A stretch of DNA of 64,000 bases from Stictocephala bisonia (GCA_035578905.1 JAQJVL010002216.1:1-64000), one strand, 5' to 3'; positions 26,901 to 38,395 are shown, counted from the stretch's first letter. Numbers and translations: made by a program. The notes: a model not told the origin generated them from the letters alone.

Positions 26901-29560
26901 GGGCCATTCTGATGCTTTTCCATGACCAGCTGGACATTCTAAACAAGTACGTATAGTTAAGATTTCACTAGAAAAAATTCAGATTTTTCATCGAAAAAGT
27001 GCCAAAGGGGGGACCATTGGAAGATTTGAAGTTTTTTGAGAAAAATCCAACCACGCAAATCTTGACGTATGACACACTTTTCTGGGGTAGAATTATACAC
27101 TGAATCAGGAAATGTCTTTCGTTTTGGTGCAACTCTCACAATAAAGCCTCCAGAGGCAATTTAAACATCACAATCAGGGCGAATTTGCTAAAAACTTTGT
27201 TTCCAATTCTCTCGCTTTCTAGACGTCTCACGGGCCATTCTGATGCTTTTCCATGACCAGCTGGACATTCTAAACAAGTACGTATAGTTAAGATTTCACT
27301 AGAAAAAATTCAGATTTTTCATCGAAAAAGTGCCAAAGGGGGGACCATTGGAAGATTTGAAGTTTTTTGAGAAAAATCCAACCACGCAAATCTTGACGTA
27401 TGACACACTTTTCTGGGGTAGAATTATACACTGAATCAGGAAATGTCTTTCGTTTTGGTGCAACTCTTACAATAAAGCCTCCAGAGGCAATTTAAACATC
27501 TTAATCAGGGCGAATTTGCTAACAAACTTTGTTTTCAATTCTCTCGCGTTCTAAACGTCTCACGGGCCATTCTGATGCTATTACATGACCAGCTGGACAT
27601 TCTAAACAAGTACGTATAGTTAAGATTTCACTAGAAAAAATTCATATTTTTCATCGAAAAAGTGCCAAAGGGGGGACCATTGGAAGATTTGAAGTTTTTT
27701 GAGAAAAATCCAACCACGCAAATCTTGACGTATGACACACTTTTCTGGGGTAGAATTATACACTGAATCAGGAAATGTCTTTCGTTTTGGTGCAACTCTT
27801 ACAATAAAGCCTCCAGAGGCAATTTAAACATCACATTTAGGGTGCAATTGCTAACAAACTTTGTTTCCAATTCTCTCGCTTTCTAGACGTCTCACGGGCC
27901 ATTCTGATGCTTTTCCATGACCAGCTGGACATTCTAAACAAGTACGTATAGTTAAGATTTCACTAGAAAAAATTCAGATTTTTCATCGAAAAAGTGCCAA
28001 AGGGGGGACCATTGGAAGATTTGAAGTTTTTTGAGAAAAATCCAACCACGCAAATCTTGACGTATGACACACTTTTCTGGGGTAGAATTATACACTGAAT
28101 CAGGAAATGTCTTTCGTTTTGGTGCAACTCTCACAATAAAGCCTCCAGAGGCAATTTAAACATCACAATCAGGGCGAATTTGCTAAAAACTTTGTGTCCA
28201 ATTCTCTCGCTTTCTAGACGTCTCACGGGCCATTCTGATGCTTTTCCATGACCAGCTGGACATTCTAAACAAGTACGTATAGTTAAGATTTCACTAGAAA
28301 AAATTCAGATTTTTCATCGAAAAAGTGCCAAAGGGGGGACCATTGGAAGATTTGAAGTTTTTTGAGAAAAATCCAACCACGCAAATCTTGACGTATGACA
28401 CACTTTTCTGGGGTAGAATTATACACTGAATCAGGAAATGTCTTTCGTTTTGGTGCAACTCTTACAATAAAGCCTCCAGAGGCAATTTAAACATCACAAT
28501 CAGGGCGAATTTGCTAACAAACTTTGTTTTCAATTCTCTCGCTTTCTAGACGTCTCACGGGCCATTCTGATGCTTTTCCATGACCAGCTGGACATTCTAA
28601 ACAAGTACGTATAGTTAAGATTTCACTAGAAAAAATTCAGATTTTTCATCGAAAAAGTGCCAAAGGGGGGACCATTGGAAGATTTGAAGTTTTTTGAGAA
28701 AAATCCAACCACGCAAATCTTGACGTATGACACACTTTTCTGGGGTAGAATTATACACTGAATCTGGAAATGTCTTTCGTTTTGGTGCAACCCTCGCAAT
28801 AAAGCCCTCAGAGGCAATTTAAACATCACAATCAGGGGCGAATTTGCTAAAAACTTTGTTTCAAATTCTCTCGCTTTCTAGACGTCTCACGGGCCATTCT
28901 AATGCTTTTCCATGACCAGCTGGACATTCTAAACAAGTACGTATAGTTAAGATTTCACTAGAAAAAATTCAGATTTTTCATCGAAAAAGTGCCAAAGGGG
29001 GGACCATTGGAAGATTTGAAGTTTTTTGAGAAAAATCCAACCACGCAAATCTTGACGTATGACACACTTTTCTGGGGTAGAATTATACACTGAATCAGGA
29101 AATGTCTTTCGTTTTGGTGCAACTCTCACAATAAAGCCTCCAGAGGCAATTTATCATCACAATCAGGGCGCAATTGCTAACAAACTTTGTTTCCCATTCT
29201 CTCGCTTTCTAGACGTCTCACGGGCCATTCTGATGCTTTTCCATGACCAGCTGGACATTCTAAACAAGTACGTATAGTTAAGATTTCACTAGAAAAAATT
29301 CAGATTTTTCATCGAAAAAGTGCCAAAGGGGGACCATTGGAAGATTTGAAGTTTTTTGAGAAAAATCCAACCACGCAAATCTTGACGTATTGCACACTTT
29401 TCTGGGGTAGAATTATACACTGAATCAGGAAATGTCTTTCGTTTTGGTGCAACTCTCACAATAAAGCCTCCAGAGGCAATTTAAACATCACAATTAGGGT
29501 AAAATTGCTAACAAACTTTGTTTCCAATTCTCTCGCTTTCTAGACGTCTCAGGGGCCATT

Positions 29561-30060
29561 CTGATGCTTTTCCATGACTAGCTTGACATTCTAAACAAGT
29601 ACGTATAGTTAAGATTTTACTAGAAAAAATTCAGATTTTTCATCGAAAAAGTGCCAAAGGGGGGACCATTAAAAGATTTGATGTTTTTGAGAAAAATCCA
29701 ACCACGCAAATCTTGACGTATGACACCTTTTCTGGGGTAGAATTATACACTGAATCAGGAAATTCTTTCTTTTGGTTCAACTCTTAACAATAAAGCCTCC
29801 AGAGCAATTTAAACATCACAATCAGGGTGCAATTGCTAACAAATTTTGTTTCCAATTCTCTCGCTTTCTAGACGTCTCACGGGCCATCCTGATTATTTTC
29901 CATTACCAGCTGGACATTCTAAACAAGTACGTATAGTTAAGATTTTACTAGAAAGAATTTAGATTTTTCATCGAAAAAGTGCCAAAGGGGGGAACATTAG
30001 AATTTGATTGTTTTTGAGAAAAATCCAACCACGCAAATCTTGACGTAAGACACACTTTTC
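29561..30060 (+). repeat. Satellite monomers diverging from the left-array consensus
   Basis: Forward monomers with increasing changes relative to the left array: GGTTCAACTC for GGTGCAACTC, CATCCTGATT for CATTCTGATG, and small deletions in the G tract and after ATTGGAAG. These variants match the middle array (30.8-36.0 kb), so this is the transition between the homogeneous and diverged forward arrays. Confidence 0.8.
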
Positions 30061-30830
30061 TGGGGGTAGATAAGAATTATACACTGAAATCAGGAAATGT
30101 CTTTCTTTTTGGTTCAACTCTTACAATAAAGCCTCCAGAAGCAATTTAAACATCACAATCAGGCGTTGTGATTGCTAACAAACTTTGTTTCCAATGCCTC
30201 TCGGTTCTAGACGTCTCACGGGCCACTCCTGGATTCTTTTCTATTACCGACTGGACCTTCTAAACACAAGACGTGATAGTTATAGATATTTACTAGGAAA
30301 AAATCAGATTTCTTCATCGAAAAAGTGCCATAAGGGGGGGCCAAAATTTGAAGATTTGATTTTTTGGGGTAAAAAAACCAAAACCCCGCAATTCTTGACG
30401 TAAGACACACCTTTTTTGGGGTAGAAAAATTTTACACGAACGAAATGTCCTTTTTTTTTTGGTTCAACTCTTACAATAAACCTCCCTAAGCAATTTAAAC
30501 ATCACAATCCGGGTTGGGAATTGGCTAACAAACTTTGTTTCCAATTCCTCGCTTTCTAGACTCCCTTTACGGGCCAACCTGAATTTTTTTCCCTTACCCC
30601 AGCTGGGGGCATTCTAAAAAAGTACGTATAGTTAATGATTTCACTAGATAAAAGTCATATTTTTTCAATTTGAAAAAATTCTAAAAGGGGGGGGCCATTA
30701 GAAAGGTTTGATTTTTTTTTTTTGAGAAAAAACCCCCAAACCCCGGGAAATCTTTTACGTAAGGAAAAAACACTTTATCTGGGGGAGAAAATATACAATG
30801 AAAACAGGGGAAAAAACTTTCTTTTTTGGG
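30061..30830 (+). repeat. Corrupted satellite stretch with inflated homopolymers
   Basis: About two monomers in which landmarks persist in order (CTAGACGTCTCACGGGCC near 30,208, GTACGTATAG near 30,622), but A, T, C and G runs are lengthened and extra bases are scattered throughout. The sequence is clean again from about 30,830. The style matches 1-1245. It lies exactly between two arrays of different homogeneity, so it may be a low-quality consensus patch or an assembly join. Open frames here are not credible genes. Confidence 0.75.
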
Positions 30831-31042
30831 TTCAACTCTTACAATAAAGCCTCCAGAAGCAATTTAAACATCACAATCAGGGTGTAATTGCTAACAAACT
30901 TTGTTTCAAATTCTCTAGCTTTCTAGACGTCTCACGAGCCATCCTGATTCTTCTTTATGACCAGCTTGACATTCTAAACAAGTACGTATAGTTAAGATTT
31001 TACTAGAAAAAATTCAGATTTTTCATCGAAAAAGTGCCAAAG
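30831..31042 (+). repeat. Diverged forward satellite, partial monomer
   Basis: Clean forward satellite of the diverged subtype (GGTTCAACTC, CCAGAAGC, CATCCTGATTC). It is interrupted after GTGCCAAAG, at the start of the G tract, by the 348 bp insert. Confidence 0.9.
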
Positions 31043-31390
31043 TGCTAGTACAATACCAATGTGCGTGTATGGGTCGGTGGGTGGGTCAATACCAATGAGT
31101 GTTGTCAGTACACTCAACTGGAGAGATAAAGGCAACAAAACACACATCAAAGACATTTCCAGCCTTTCCCCTCCCCTTCAGATATTTCCTGGCTGCGCTA
31201 CTGCCCAGACTATTTTTCAATCAGTTCTTCTACAGTATTTTAGACAAGATCAATGCCACTGTACATGTATGGGCGGGTGGGTGGGTAATGCCACTGGTGC
31301 ATGTATTGGTGGTCAATACCACTATACGTGTATGGGCGAGTGGGTGGGTCAATGCCACTGTACAAATCAATAATGGTTTCTAATTGAATC
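31043..31390 (+). mobile_element. 348 bp minisatellite-bounded insert, copy 1
   Basis: The satellite stops after GTGCCAAAG and resumes at ACCATTGGAAG, so only about five bases of the G tract are replaced and there is no obvious target-site duplication. The left end has two minisatellite units (CAATACCAATGTGCGTGTAT with G-rich runs). A unique core of about 140 bp follows (about 31,100-31,245, CTCAACTGGAGAGATAAAGG onward), then three more minisatellite-type units (GCCACTGTACATGTATGGGC and similar). I do not recognise the core. Open frames crossing it on both strands read mainly through the minisatellite and are not supported as genes. It is called a mobile element only because a second copy exists and its architecture is shared with other inserts; passive capture and duplication is equally possible. 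Confidence 0.5.
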
Positions 31391-34300
31391 ACCATTGGAA
31401 GATTTGCAGTTTTTTGAGAAAAATCCAACCAGGCAAATCTTGACGTAAGACACACTTTTCTGGTATGGAATTATTCACTGAATCAGTAAATGTCTTTTGT
31501 TTTGGTGCAACTCTTACAATAAAGCCTCCAGAGGCAATTTAAACATCACAATCAGGCGTAATTGCTAAAAAACTTTGTTTCCAGTTCTCTCGTTTTTAGA
31601 CATCTCATGGGCTATTTAGATGCTTTTCTATGACCAGGTGGACTTTCAAAACAAGTACGTATGGTTCATATTTTCCTAGAAAAAATTCAGATTTATCATC
31701 GAAAAAGTGCTAAAGGGGGGGACCATTGGAAGATTTGGAGTTTTTTGAGAAAAATCAAACCACGCAGATCTTGACTTATGACACACTTTTCTGGGGTAGA
31801 ATTATACACTGAATCAGGAAATGTCTTTCGTTTTGGTGCAACCCTTACAATAAAGCCTCCAGAGACAATTTATCATCACATTCAGGGCGCAATTGATAAC
31901 AAATTTGGATTCCATTCTCTCGCTTTCTAGACGTCTCACGGACCATTCTAATGCTTTTTCACGACCAGCTTGACGATTCTAACAAGTACGTATAGTTAAG
32001 ATTTCACTAGAAAAAATTCAGATTATCATCGAAAAAGTGCTAAAGGGGGGACCATTAGAAGATTTGAAGTTTTTTGAGAACAAATCCAACCACGCAAATC
32101 TTGTCGTATGACACACTTTTCTGGGGTAGAATTATACACTGAATCAGGAAAGGTCTTTCGTTTTGGTGCAACTCTTACAATAAAGCCTCCAGAGGCAATT
32201 TAAACATCACAATCAGGGTGCAATTGCTAACAAACTTTGTTTCCAATTCTCTCGCTTTCTAGACTTCTCACGGGCCATCCTGATTCTTCTTTATGACCAC
32301 CTTGACATTCTAAACAAGTACGTATAGTTAAGATTTCACTAGAAAAATTTCAGATTTTTCATCGAAAAAGTGCTAAAGGGGGGACCATTAGAAGATTTGA
32401 TGTTTTTGAGAAAAATCTAACCACGCAAATCTTGACGTAAAACACACTTTTCTGGGGAAGAATTATACACTGAATCACGAAATGTCTTTCTTTTTGGTTC
32501 AACTCTTACAATAAAGCCTCCAGAAGCAATTTAAACATCACAATCAGGATGTAATTGCTAACAAACTTTGTTTCCAATTCTCTCGCTTTCTAGACGTCTC
32601 ACGGGCCATCCTGATTCTTTTTCATTACCAGCTGGACATTCTAAACAAGTACGTATAGTTAAGATTTTACTAGAAAAAATTTAGATTTTTTCATCGAAAA
32701 GTGCCAAAGGGGGAACATTAGAAAATTTGATGTTTTTTGAGAAAAATCCAATCACGCAAATCTTGACGTAAGACACACTTTTCTGGGGTAGAATTATACA
32801 CTGAATCAGGAAATGTCTTTCGTTTTGGTGCAACCCTTACAATAAAGCCTCCAGAGACAATTTATCATCACATTCAGGGCGCAATTGATAACAAATTTGG
32901 ATTCCATTCTCTCGCTTTCTAGACGTCTCACGGACCATTCTAATGCTTTTTCACGACCAGCTTGACATTCTAAACAAGTACGTATAGTTAAGATTTCACT
33001 AGATAAAAGTCATATTTATCATCGAAAAAGTGCTAAAGGGGGGACCATTAGAAGATTTGAAGTTTTTTGAGAAAAATCCAACCATTCAAATCTTGTCGTA
33101 TAACACACTTTTCTGGGGTAGAATTATACACTGAATCAGGAAAGGTCTTTCGTTTTGGTGCAACTCTTACAATAAAGCCTCCAGAGGCAATTTAAACATC
33201 ACAATCAGGGTGCAATTGCTAACAAACTTTGTTTCCAATTCTCTCGCTTTCTAGACTTCTCACGGGCCATCCTGATTCTTCTTTATGACCAGCTTGACAT
33301 TCTAAACAAGTACGTATAGTTAAGATTTCACTAGATAAAATTCATATTTATCATCGAAATAGTGCTAAAGGGGGGACCATTGGAAGATTTGAAGTTTTTT
33401 GAGAAAAATCCAACCACGCAAATCTTGACGTATGACACACTTTTCTGGGGTAGAATTATACACTGAATCAGGAAATTTCCTTCGTTTTGGTGCAACCCTT
33501 ACAATAAAGCCTCCAGAGACAATTTATCATCACATTCAGGGCGCAATTGATAAAAAATTTGGATTCCATTCTCTCGCTTTCCAGACGTCTCACGGGCCAT
33601 TCTAATGCTTTTCCATGACTAGCTTGACATTCTAAACAAGTACGTATAGTTAAGATTTCACTAGATAAAATTCATATTTATCATCGAAATAGTGCTAAAG
33701 GGGGGACCATTGGAAGATTTGAAGTTTTTTTGAAAAAAATCCAACCACGCAAATCTTGTCGTATGACACACTTTTCTGGGGTAGAATTATACACAGAATC
33801 AGGAAATGTCTTTCGTTTTGGTGCAACTCTTACAATAAAGTCTTCAGAGGCAATTTAAACATCACAATCAGGGTGCAATTGCTAACAAACTTTGTTTCCA
33901 ATTCTCTCGCTTTCTAGACTTCTCACGGGCCATCCTGATTCTTCTTCATGACCAGCTTGACATTCTAAACAAGTACGTATAGTTAAGATTTCACTAAAAA
34001 AATTCATGATTTTTCATCGAAAAGTTGCCAAAGGGGGGACCATTAGAATATTTGATGTTTTTGAGAAAAATCCAACCACGCAAATCTTGACGTAAGACAC
34101 ACCTTTCTGGGGTAGAATTATACACTGAATCAAGAAATGTCTTTCTTTTTGGTTCAACTCTTACAATAAAGCCTCCAGAAGCAATTTAAACATCACAATC
34201 AGGGTGTAATTGCTAACAAACTTTGTTTCCAATTCTCTCGCTTTCTAGACGTCTCACGAGCCATCCTGATTCTTTTCGGTTACCAGCTGGACATTCTAAA

Positions 34301-35357
34301 CAAGTACGTATAGTTAAGATTTTACTAGAAAAAATTTAGATTTTTCATCGAAAAAGTGCCAAAGAGGGGACCATTAGAAGATTTGATGTTTTTTGAGAAA
34401 AATCCAACCACGCAATTCTTGACGTAAGACAAACTTTTCTGGGGTAGAATTATACACTGAATCAGGAAGTGTCTTTCGTTTTGGTGCAACTCTTACAATA
34501 AAGCCACCAGTGGCAATTTAAACATCACAATCAGGGCGTAATTGCTAAAAACTTTGTTTCCAATTCTCTCGGTTTCTAGACATCTCATGGGCTATTTAGA
34601 TGCTTTTCTATGACCAGGTGGACATTCAAAACAAGTACGTATGGTTCAGATTTTACTAGAAAAAATTCAGATTTATCATCGAAAAAGTGCTAAAGGGGGG
34701 ACCATTGGAAGATTTGAAGTTTTTTGAGAAAAATCCAACCACGCAAATCTTGTCGTATGACACACTTTTCTGGGGTAGAATTATACACTGAATCAGGAAA
34801 TTTCCTTCGTTTTGGTGCAACCCTTACAATAAAGCCTCCAGAGACAATTTATCATCACATTCAGGGCGCAATTGATAACAAATTTGGATTCCATTCTCTC
34901 GCTTTCTAGACGTCTCACGGGCCATTCTAATGCTTTTCCATGACCAGCTTGACATTCTAAACAAGTACGTATAGTTAAGATTTCACTAGATAAAAGTCAT
35001 ATTTATCATCGAAAAAGTGCTAAAGGGGGAACCATTGGAAGATTTGAAGTTTTTTGAGAAAAATCCAACCACGCAAATCTTGTCGTATGACACACTTTTC
35101 TGGGGTAGAATTATACACAGAATCAGGAAAAGTGTTTTGTTTTGGTGCAACTCTTACAATAAAGCCTTCAGAGGCAATTTAAACATCACAATCAGGGTGC
35201 AATTGCTAACAAACTTTGTTTCCAATTCTCTCGCTTTCTAGACTTCTCACGGGCCATCCTGATTCTTCTTTATGACCAGCTTGACATTCTAAACAAGTAC
35301 GTATAGTTAAGATTTTACTAGAAAAAATTCAGATTTTTCATCGAAAAAGTGCCAAAG
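31391..35357 (+). repeat. Diverged forward satellite array, 12 monomers
   Basis: 3967 bp, very close to 12 monomers of 331 bp. Monomers are clearly more diverged than in the left array and include distinct subtypes. One reads CCAGAGACAATTTATCATC followed by GGATTCCATTCTC (near 31,860, 32,850, 33,515 and 34,837). Another reads CATCCTGATTCTTCTTTATG (near 32,275, 33,268 and 35,254). The recurrences hint at an irregular higher-order arrangement. No genes. Confidence 0.92.
34503..34514 (+). other. Compensated dyad GCCACCAGTGGC
   Basis: Most monomers have GCCTC-CA-GAGGC here, a 5 bp inverted repeat. This copy, the one at 35,838-35,849, and the reverse-strand copy at 40,248-40,259 have GCCAC-CA-GTGGC: both arms changed so that pairing is kept. 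A one-arm intermediate (GCCTCCAGTGGC) occurs at 26,814-26,825. Confidence 0.8.
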
Positions 35358-35704
35358 TGCTAGTACAATACCAATGTGCGTGTATGGGTCGGTGGGTGGG
35401 TCAATACCAATGAGTGTTGTCAGTACACTCAACTGGAGAGATAAAGGCAACAAAACACACATCAAAGACATTTCCAGCCTTTCCCCTCCCCTTAGATATT
35501 TCCTGGCTGCGCTACTGCCCAGACTAATTTTTCAATCAGTTCTTCTACAGTATTTTAGACAAGATCAATGCCACTGTACATGTATGGGCGGGTGGGTGGG
35601 TAATGCCACTGTGCATGTATTGGTGGTCAATACCACTATACGTGTATGGGCGAGTGGGTGGGTCAATGCCACTGTACAAATCAATAATGGTTTCTAATTG
35701 AATC
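35358..35704 (+). mobile_element. 347 bp minisatellite-bounded insert, copy 2
   Basis: Second copy of the insert at 31,043, 4315 bp downstream, at the identical satellite position (after GTGCCAAAG, before ACCATT). I see only a few single-base indels between the copies (in the CCCCTTCAGATATT run, the CCCAGACTA run and the CCACTGGTGC unit). The separation equals the insert plus 12 monomers, so the pair most likely arose by duplication of the block and not by two insertions. Core function is unknown. Confidence 0.6.
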
Positions 35705-36020
35705 ACCATTAGAAGATTTGATGTATTTTGAGAAAAATCCAACCACGCAAATCTTGACGTAAGACACACTTTTCTGGGGTAGAATTATACACTGAATCAG
35801 GAAATGTCTTTCGTTTTGGTGCAACTCTTACAATAAAGCCACCAGTGGCAATTTAAACATCACAATCAGGGCGTAATTGCTAAAAACTTTGTTTCCAATT
35901 CTCTCGGTTTCTAGACATCTCATGGGCTATTTAGATGCTTTTCTATGACCAGGTGGACATTCAAAACAAGTACGTATGGTTCAGATTTTACTAGAAAAAA
36001 TTCAGATTTATCATCGAAAA
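35705..36020 (+). repeat. Last forward satellite monomer before the orientation switch
   Basis: One nearly complete forward monomer, including the compensated GCCACCAGTGGC dyad and GTACGTATGGTTCAG. It ends at TCATCGAAAA, inside the 3' arm of the TTTTTC-ATC-GAAAAA hairpin region. Confidence 0.9.
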
Positions 36021-36021
36021 T
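36020..36021. other. Satellite orientation switch (head-to-head junction)
   Basis: Forward satellite ends with TCATCGAAAA at 36,020. From 36,021 the sequence is the reverse complement of the same monomer, entering at TGGTTGGTTAGATTTTTCC. In forward monomer terms, the left arm breaks at the hairpin and the right arm starts about 60 bp further on, so the two arms form a large imperfect inverted repeat with a short asymmetric spacer. It could be a real inversion, a foldback or break-induced event, or an assembly misjoin. Confidence 0.85.
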
Positions 36022-36225
36022 GGTTGGTTAGATTTTTCCAAAAAAACTTCAAATCTTCCAATGGTCCCCCCTTTGGCACTTTTTCTATGAAAAATCTGAA
36101 TTTTTTCTAGTGAAATATTAACTATACGTACTTTTTTATAATGTCCAGCTGGTCATAGAAAAGCATCAGTATGGCCTGTGAGACGTCTAGAAAGCGAGAG
36201 AATTGGAAACAAAGTTTTTAGCAAT
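36021..36225 (-). repeat. First reverse-orientation satellite monomer (partial)
   Basis: Reverse complement of the monomer: CAATGGTCCCCCCTTTGGCAC, then TATACGTACT, then GAGACGTCTAGAAAGCGAG. It is interrupted after TTTTTAGCAAT by a minisatellite insert. Confidence 0.9.
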
Positions 36226-36743
36226 CAATACTACTGTACGTGTATGGGTGGGCAGGTGGGTCAATACCAATGTACGTGTATGGGTGGGCAGGTGGGTCAA
36301 TACCACTGTTCGTGTATGGGTGGGGGCGGTATGTTAATAATAATGTATGTGTGTAGTTGAGTGGGGTCAATATCACCGTACGTGTATGGGTGGGCAGGTG
36401 GGTCAATACCAATGTACGTGTATGGGTGGGCGGGTATGTTAATAATAATGTATGTGTGTAGTTGAGTGGGTCAATATCACCGTACGTGTAAGGGTGGGGG
36501 TCAATATTACAGTATAGTTATAGGTTTCTGGGTGGGTTAGTTCACCGTACGTTAGTGCGTGAGTAGGTCAAGTGTAAGGGTGGGTAAGTGGGTAAATTTT
36601 TTCTGGTTGTCAACGAAATGCAAAAGTAAAGTTGAGGATTTTTGCTAAATAGTGTTATCACGAATGAATGGACACCATACATGCCCCATAATAATAACAT
36701 ACACAAATAGAAGTCATGGAAAACACGCAAGGACTTTAGGTAA
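36226..36743 (+). mobile_element. 518 bp G-rich minisatellite insert with unique tail
   Basis: It begins with minisatellite units of the form CAATACCACTGTACGTGTAT plus G-rich runs (about 36,226-36,330). It then carries a composite repeat, GTATGTTAATAATAATGTAT followed by GTGTGTAGTTGAGTGGG, seen near 36,329 and again near 36,434 (spacing about 105 bp), then degenerate units to about 36,590. A unique tail of about 150 bp follows (about 36,590-36,743), which I do not recognise. The satellite re-enters at CCCTTTGGCAC, that is, at the C/G tract. On the left side the satellite is cut elsewhere (in the variable stretch), so about half a monomer is missing. Frames through the units are not genes. Confidence 0.55.
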
Positions 36744-37399
36744 CCCTTTGGCACTATTTCGATGAAAAATCTGAATTTTTTCTAGTGAAATATTAACTAT
36801 ACGTACTTGTTTAGAATGTCCAGATGGTCATGGAAAAGCATCAGAATGGCCCGTGAGACGTCTAGAAATCGAGAGAATTGGAAACAAAGTTTATTAGCAA
36901 ATTCGCCCTGATTGTGATGTTTAAATTGCCTCTGGAGGCTTTATTGTAAGAGATTCACAAAAATAAAAAACATTTCATGATTCAGTGTATAATTCTACCC
37001 CAGAAAAGTGTGTCATACGTCAAGATTTGCGTGGTTGGATTTTTCTCAAAAAACTTCAAATCTTCCAATGGTCCCCCCTTTGGCACTTTTTCTTTGAAAA
37101 ATCTGAATTTTTTCTAGTGAAATCCTAACTATACGTACTTGTTTAGAATGTCCAGATGCTCATAGCAAAGTATCAGAATGGCCCGTGAGAGGTCTAGAAA
37201 GCGAGAGATTTGGAAACAAAGTTTGTTAGCAAATTCGCCCTGATTGTGATTTTTAAATTGCTTCTGGAGGCTTTATTGTAAGAGATTCACCAAAATAAAA
37301 GACATTTCCAGATTCAATGTATAATTCTACCCCAGAAAAGTGTGTCATACGTCAAGATTTGCGTGGTTAGATTTTTCCAAAAAAACTTCAAATCTTCCA

Positions 37400-38395
37400 A
37401 TGGTCCCCACCTTTGGCACTTCTTCTATGAAAAATCTGAATTTGTCTAGCTAAATATTAACTTTACGTACGTGTTTATAATGTCCAGCTGGTCATGGAAA
37501 AGCATCAGAATGGCCTGTGAGACGTCTAGAAAGCGAGAGAATTGGAAACAAAAATTGTTAGCAATTGCGCCCTGATTGTAATGTTTAAATTGCCTCTGGA
37601 GGCTTTATTGTAAGAGTTGCACCAAAATAAAAGACATTTCTTGATTCGGTGTATACTTCTACCACAGAAACGTGTGTCATACGTCAAGATTTGCGTGGTT
37701 GCATTTTTCTCAAAAAATTTCAAATATTCCAATGGTCCCCCCTTTGGCACTTTTTCGATGAAAAATCTGAATTTTCTATAGTGAAATATGAACTATACGT
37801 ACTTGTTTAAAATGTCCAGCTGGTCATGGAAAAGCATCAGAATGGCCCGTGAGACGTCTAGAAATCGAGAGAATTGGAAACAAAGTTTATTAGCAAATTC
37901 GCCCTGATTGTGATGTTTAAATTGCCTCTGGAGGCTTTATTGTAAGAGATTCACCAAAAAAAAAGACATTTCCTAATTCAGTGTATAATTCTACCCCAGA
38001 AAAGTGTGTCATACGTCAAGATTTGCGTGGTTGGATTTTTCTCAAAAAACTTCAAATCTTCCAATGGTCCCCCCTTTGGCACTTTTTCTTTGAAAAAGCT
38101 GAATTTTTTCTAGTGAAATCTAACTATACGTACTTGTTTAGAATGTCCAGATGCTCATGGCAAAGCATCAGAATGGGCCGTGAGACGTCTAGAAAGCGAG
38201 AGAATTTGAAACAAAGTTTGTTAGCAAATTCGCCGTGATTGTGATGTTTAAATTGCTTTTGGAGGCTTTATTGTAAGAGATCCACCAAAATAAAAGACAT
38301 TTCCTGATTCAATGTATAATTCTACCCCAGAAAGGTGTGTCATACGTCAAGATTTGCGTGGTTGTATTTTTCCAAAAAAACTTCAAATCTTCCAA
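37400..38395 (-). repeat. Three-monomer block duplicated at 49,017-50,010
   Basis: Shares diagnostic variants with the block about 11,617 bp downstream: GGTCCCCACCTTTGGCAC, GTCTAGCTAAATATTAAC, ACTTCTACCACAGAAACGTG (37,654-37,673 against 49,271-49,290), CCTAATTCAGTG, and GAATGGGCCGTGAGACG. Similarity falls off at both ends. The offset is 35 monomers, so the block moved in register. Confidence 0.7.

Larger units (their letters stand above)
1246..29560 (+). repeat. Homogeneous 331-332 bp satellite array, forward orientation
   Basis: About 85 head-to-tail monomers. The anchor GTACGTATAGTTAAG recurs at 3071, 3403 and 3735 (332 bp steps) and at 2077 and 2408 (331 bp step). Each monomer carries in order: GTACGTA; a TTTTTC-ATC-GAAAAA dyad; a six-G tract; ACCATTGGAAGATTTGAAG; GACGTATGACACACTTTTC; TTTCGTTTTGGTGCAAC; the dyad GCCTCCAGAGGC; a variable stretch ending in TTTCTAGACGTCTCACGGGC; and GACCAGCTGGACATTC. 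Most copies differ by only a few bases, so homogenisation is recent or ongoing. There is no gene, intron signal or RNA gene. Monomer length is not a multiple of three, so no long frame can run through the array. Its role is unknown; pericentromeric or centromeric satellite is a reasonable inference. Confidence 0.97.

Noticed and set aside
5735..29129. Recurrent identical 60-residue frames on the reverse strand of the satellite
   Set aside because: They depend on a GTG start created by one base change in a homogenised repeat, have no ATG, no recognisable domain and no gene context. Identity is explained by satellite homogenisation.
31059..31455. Frames of 71-104 codons in the 348 bp insert
   Set aside because: Mostly minisatellite translation. 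The copy at 35,374 carries single-base indels that alter the frame, arguing against coding constraint.
1246..36020. Regular spaced repeats considered as a CRISPR array
   Set aside because: The whole 331-332 bp unit is repeated with no short repeat/unique spacer organisation and no cas genes; this is eukaryotic-type satellite DNA.
36542..36754. 70-codon reverse frame in the tail of the 518 bp insert
   Set aside because: It spans minisatellite remnants, the unique tail and satellite edge, has no recognisable domain, and crosses the insert junction.
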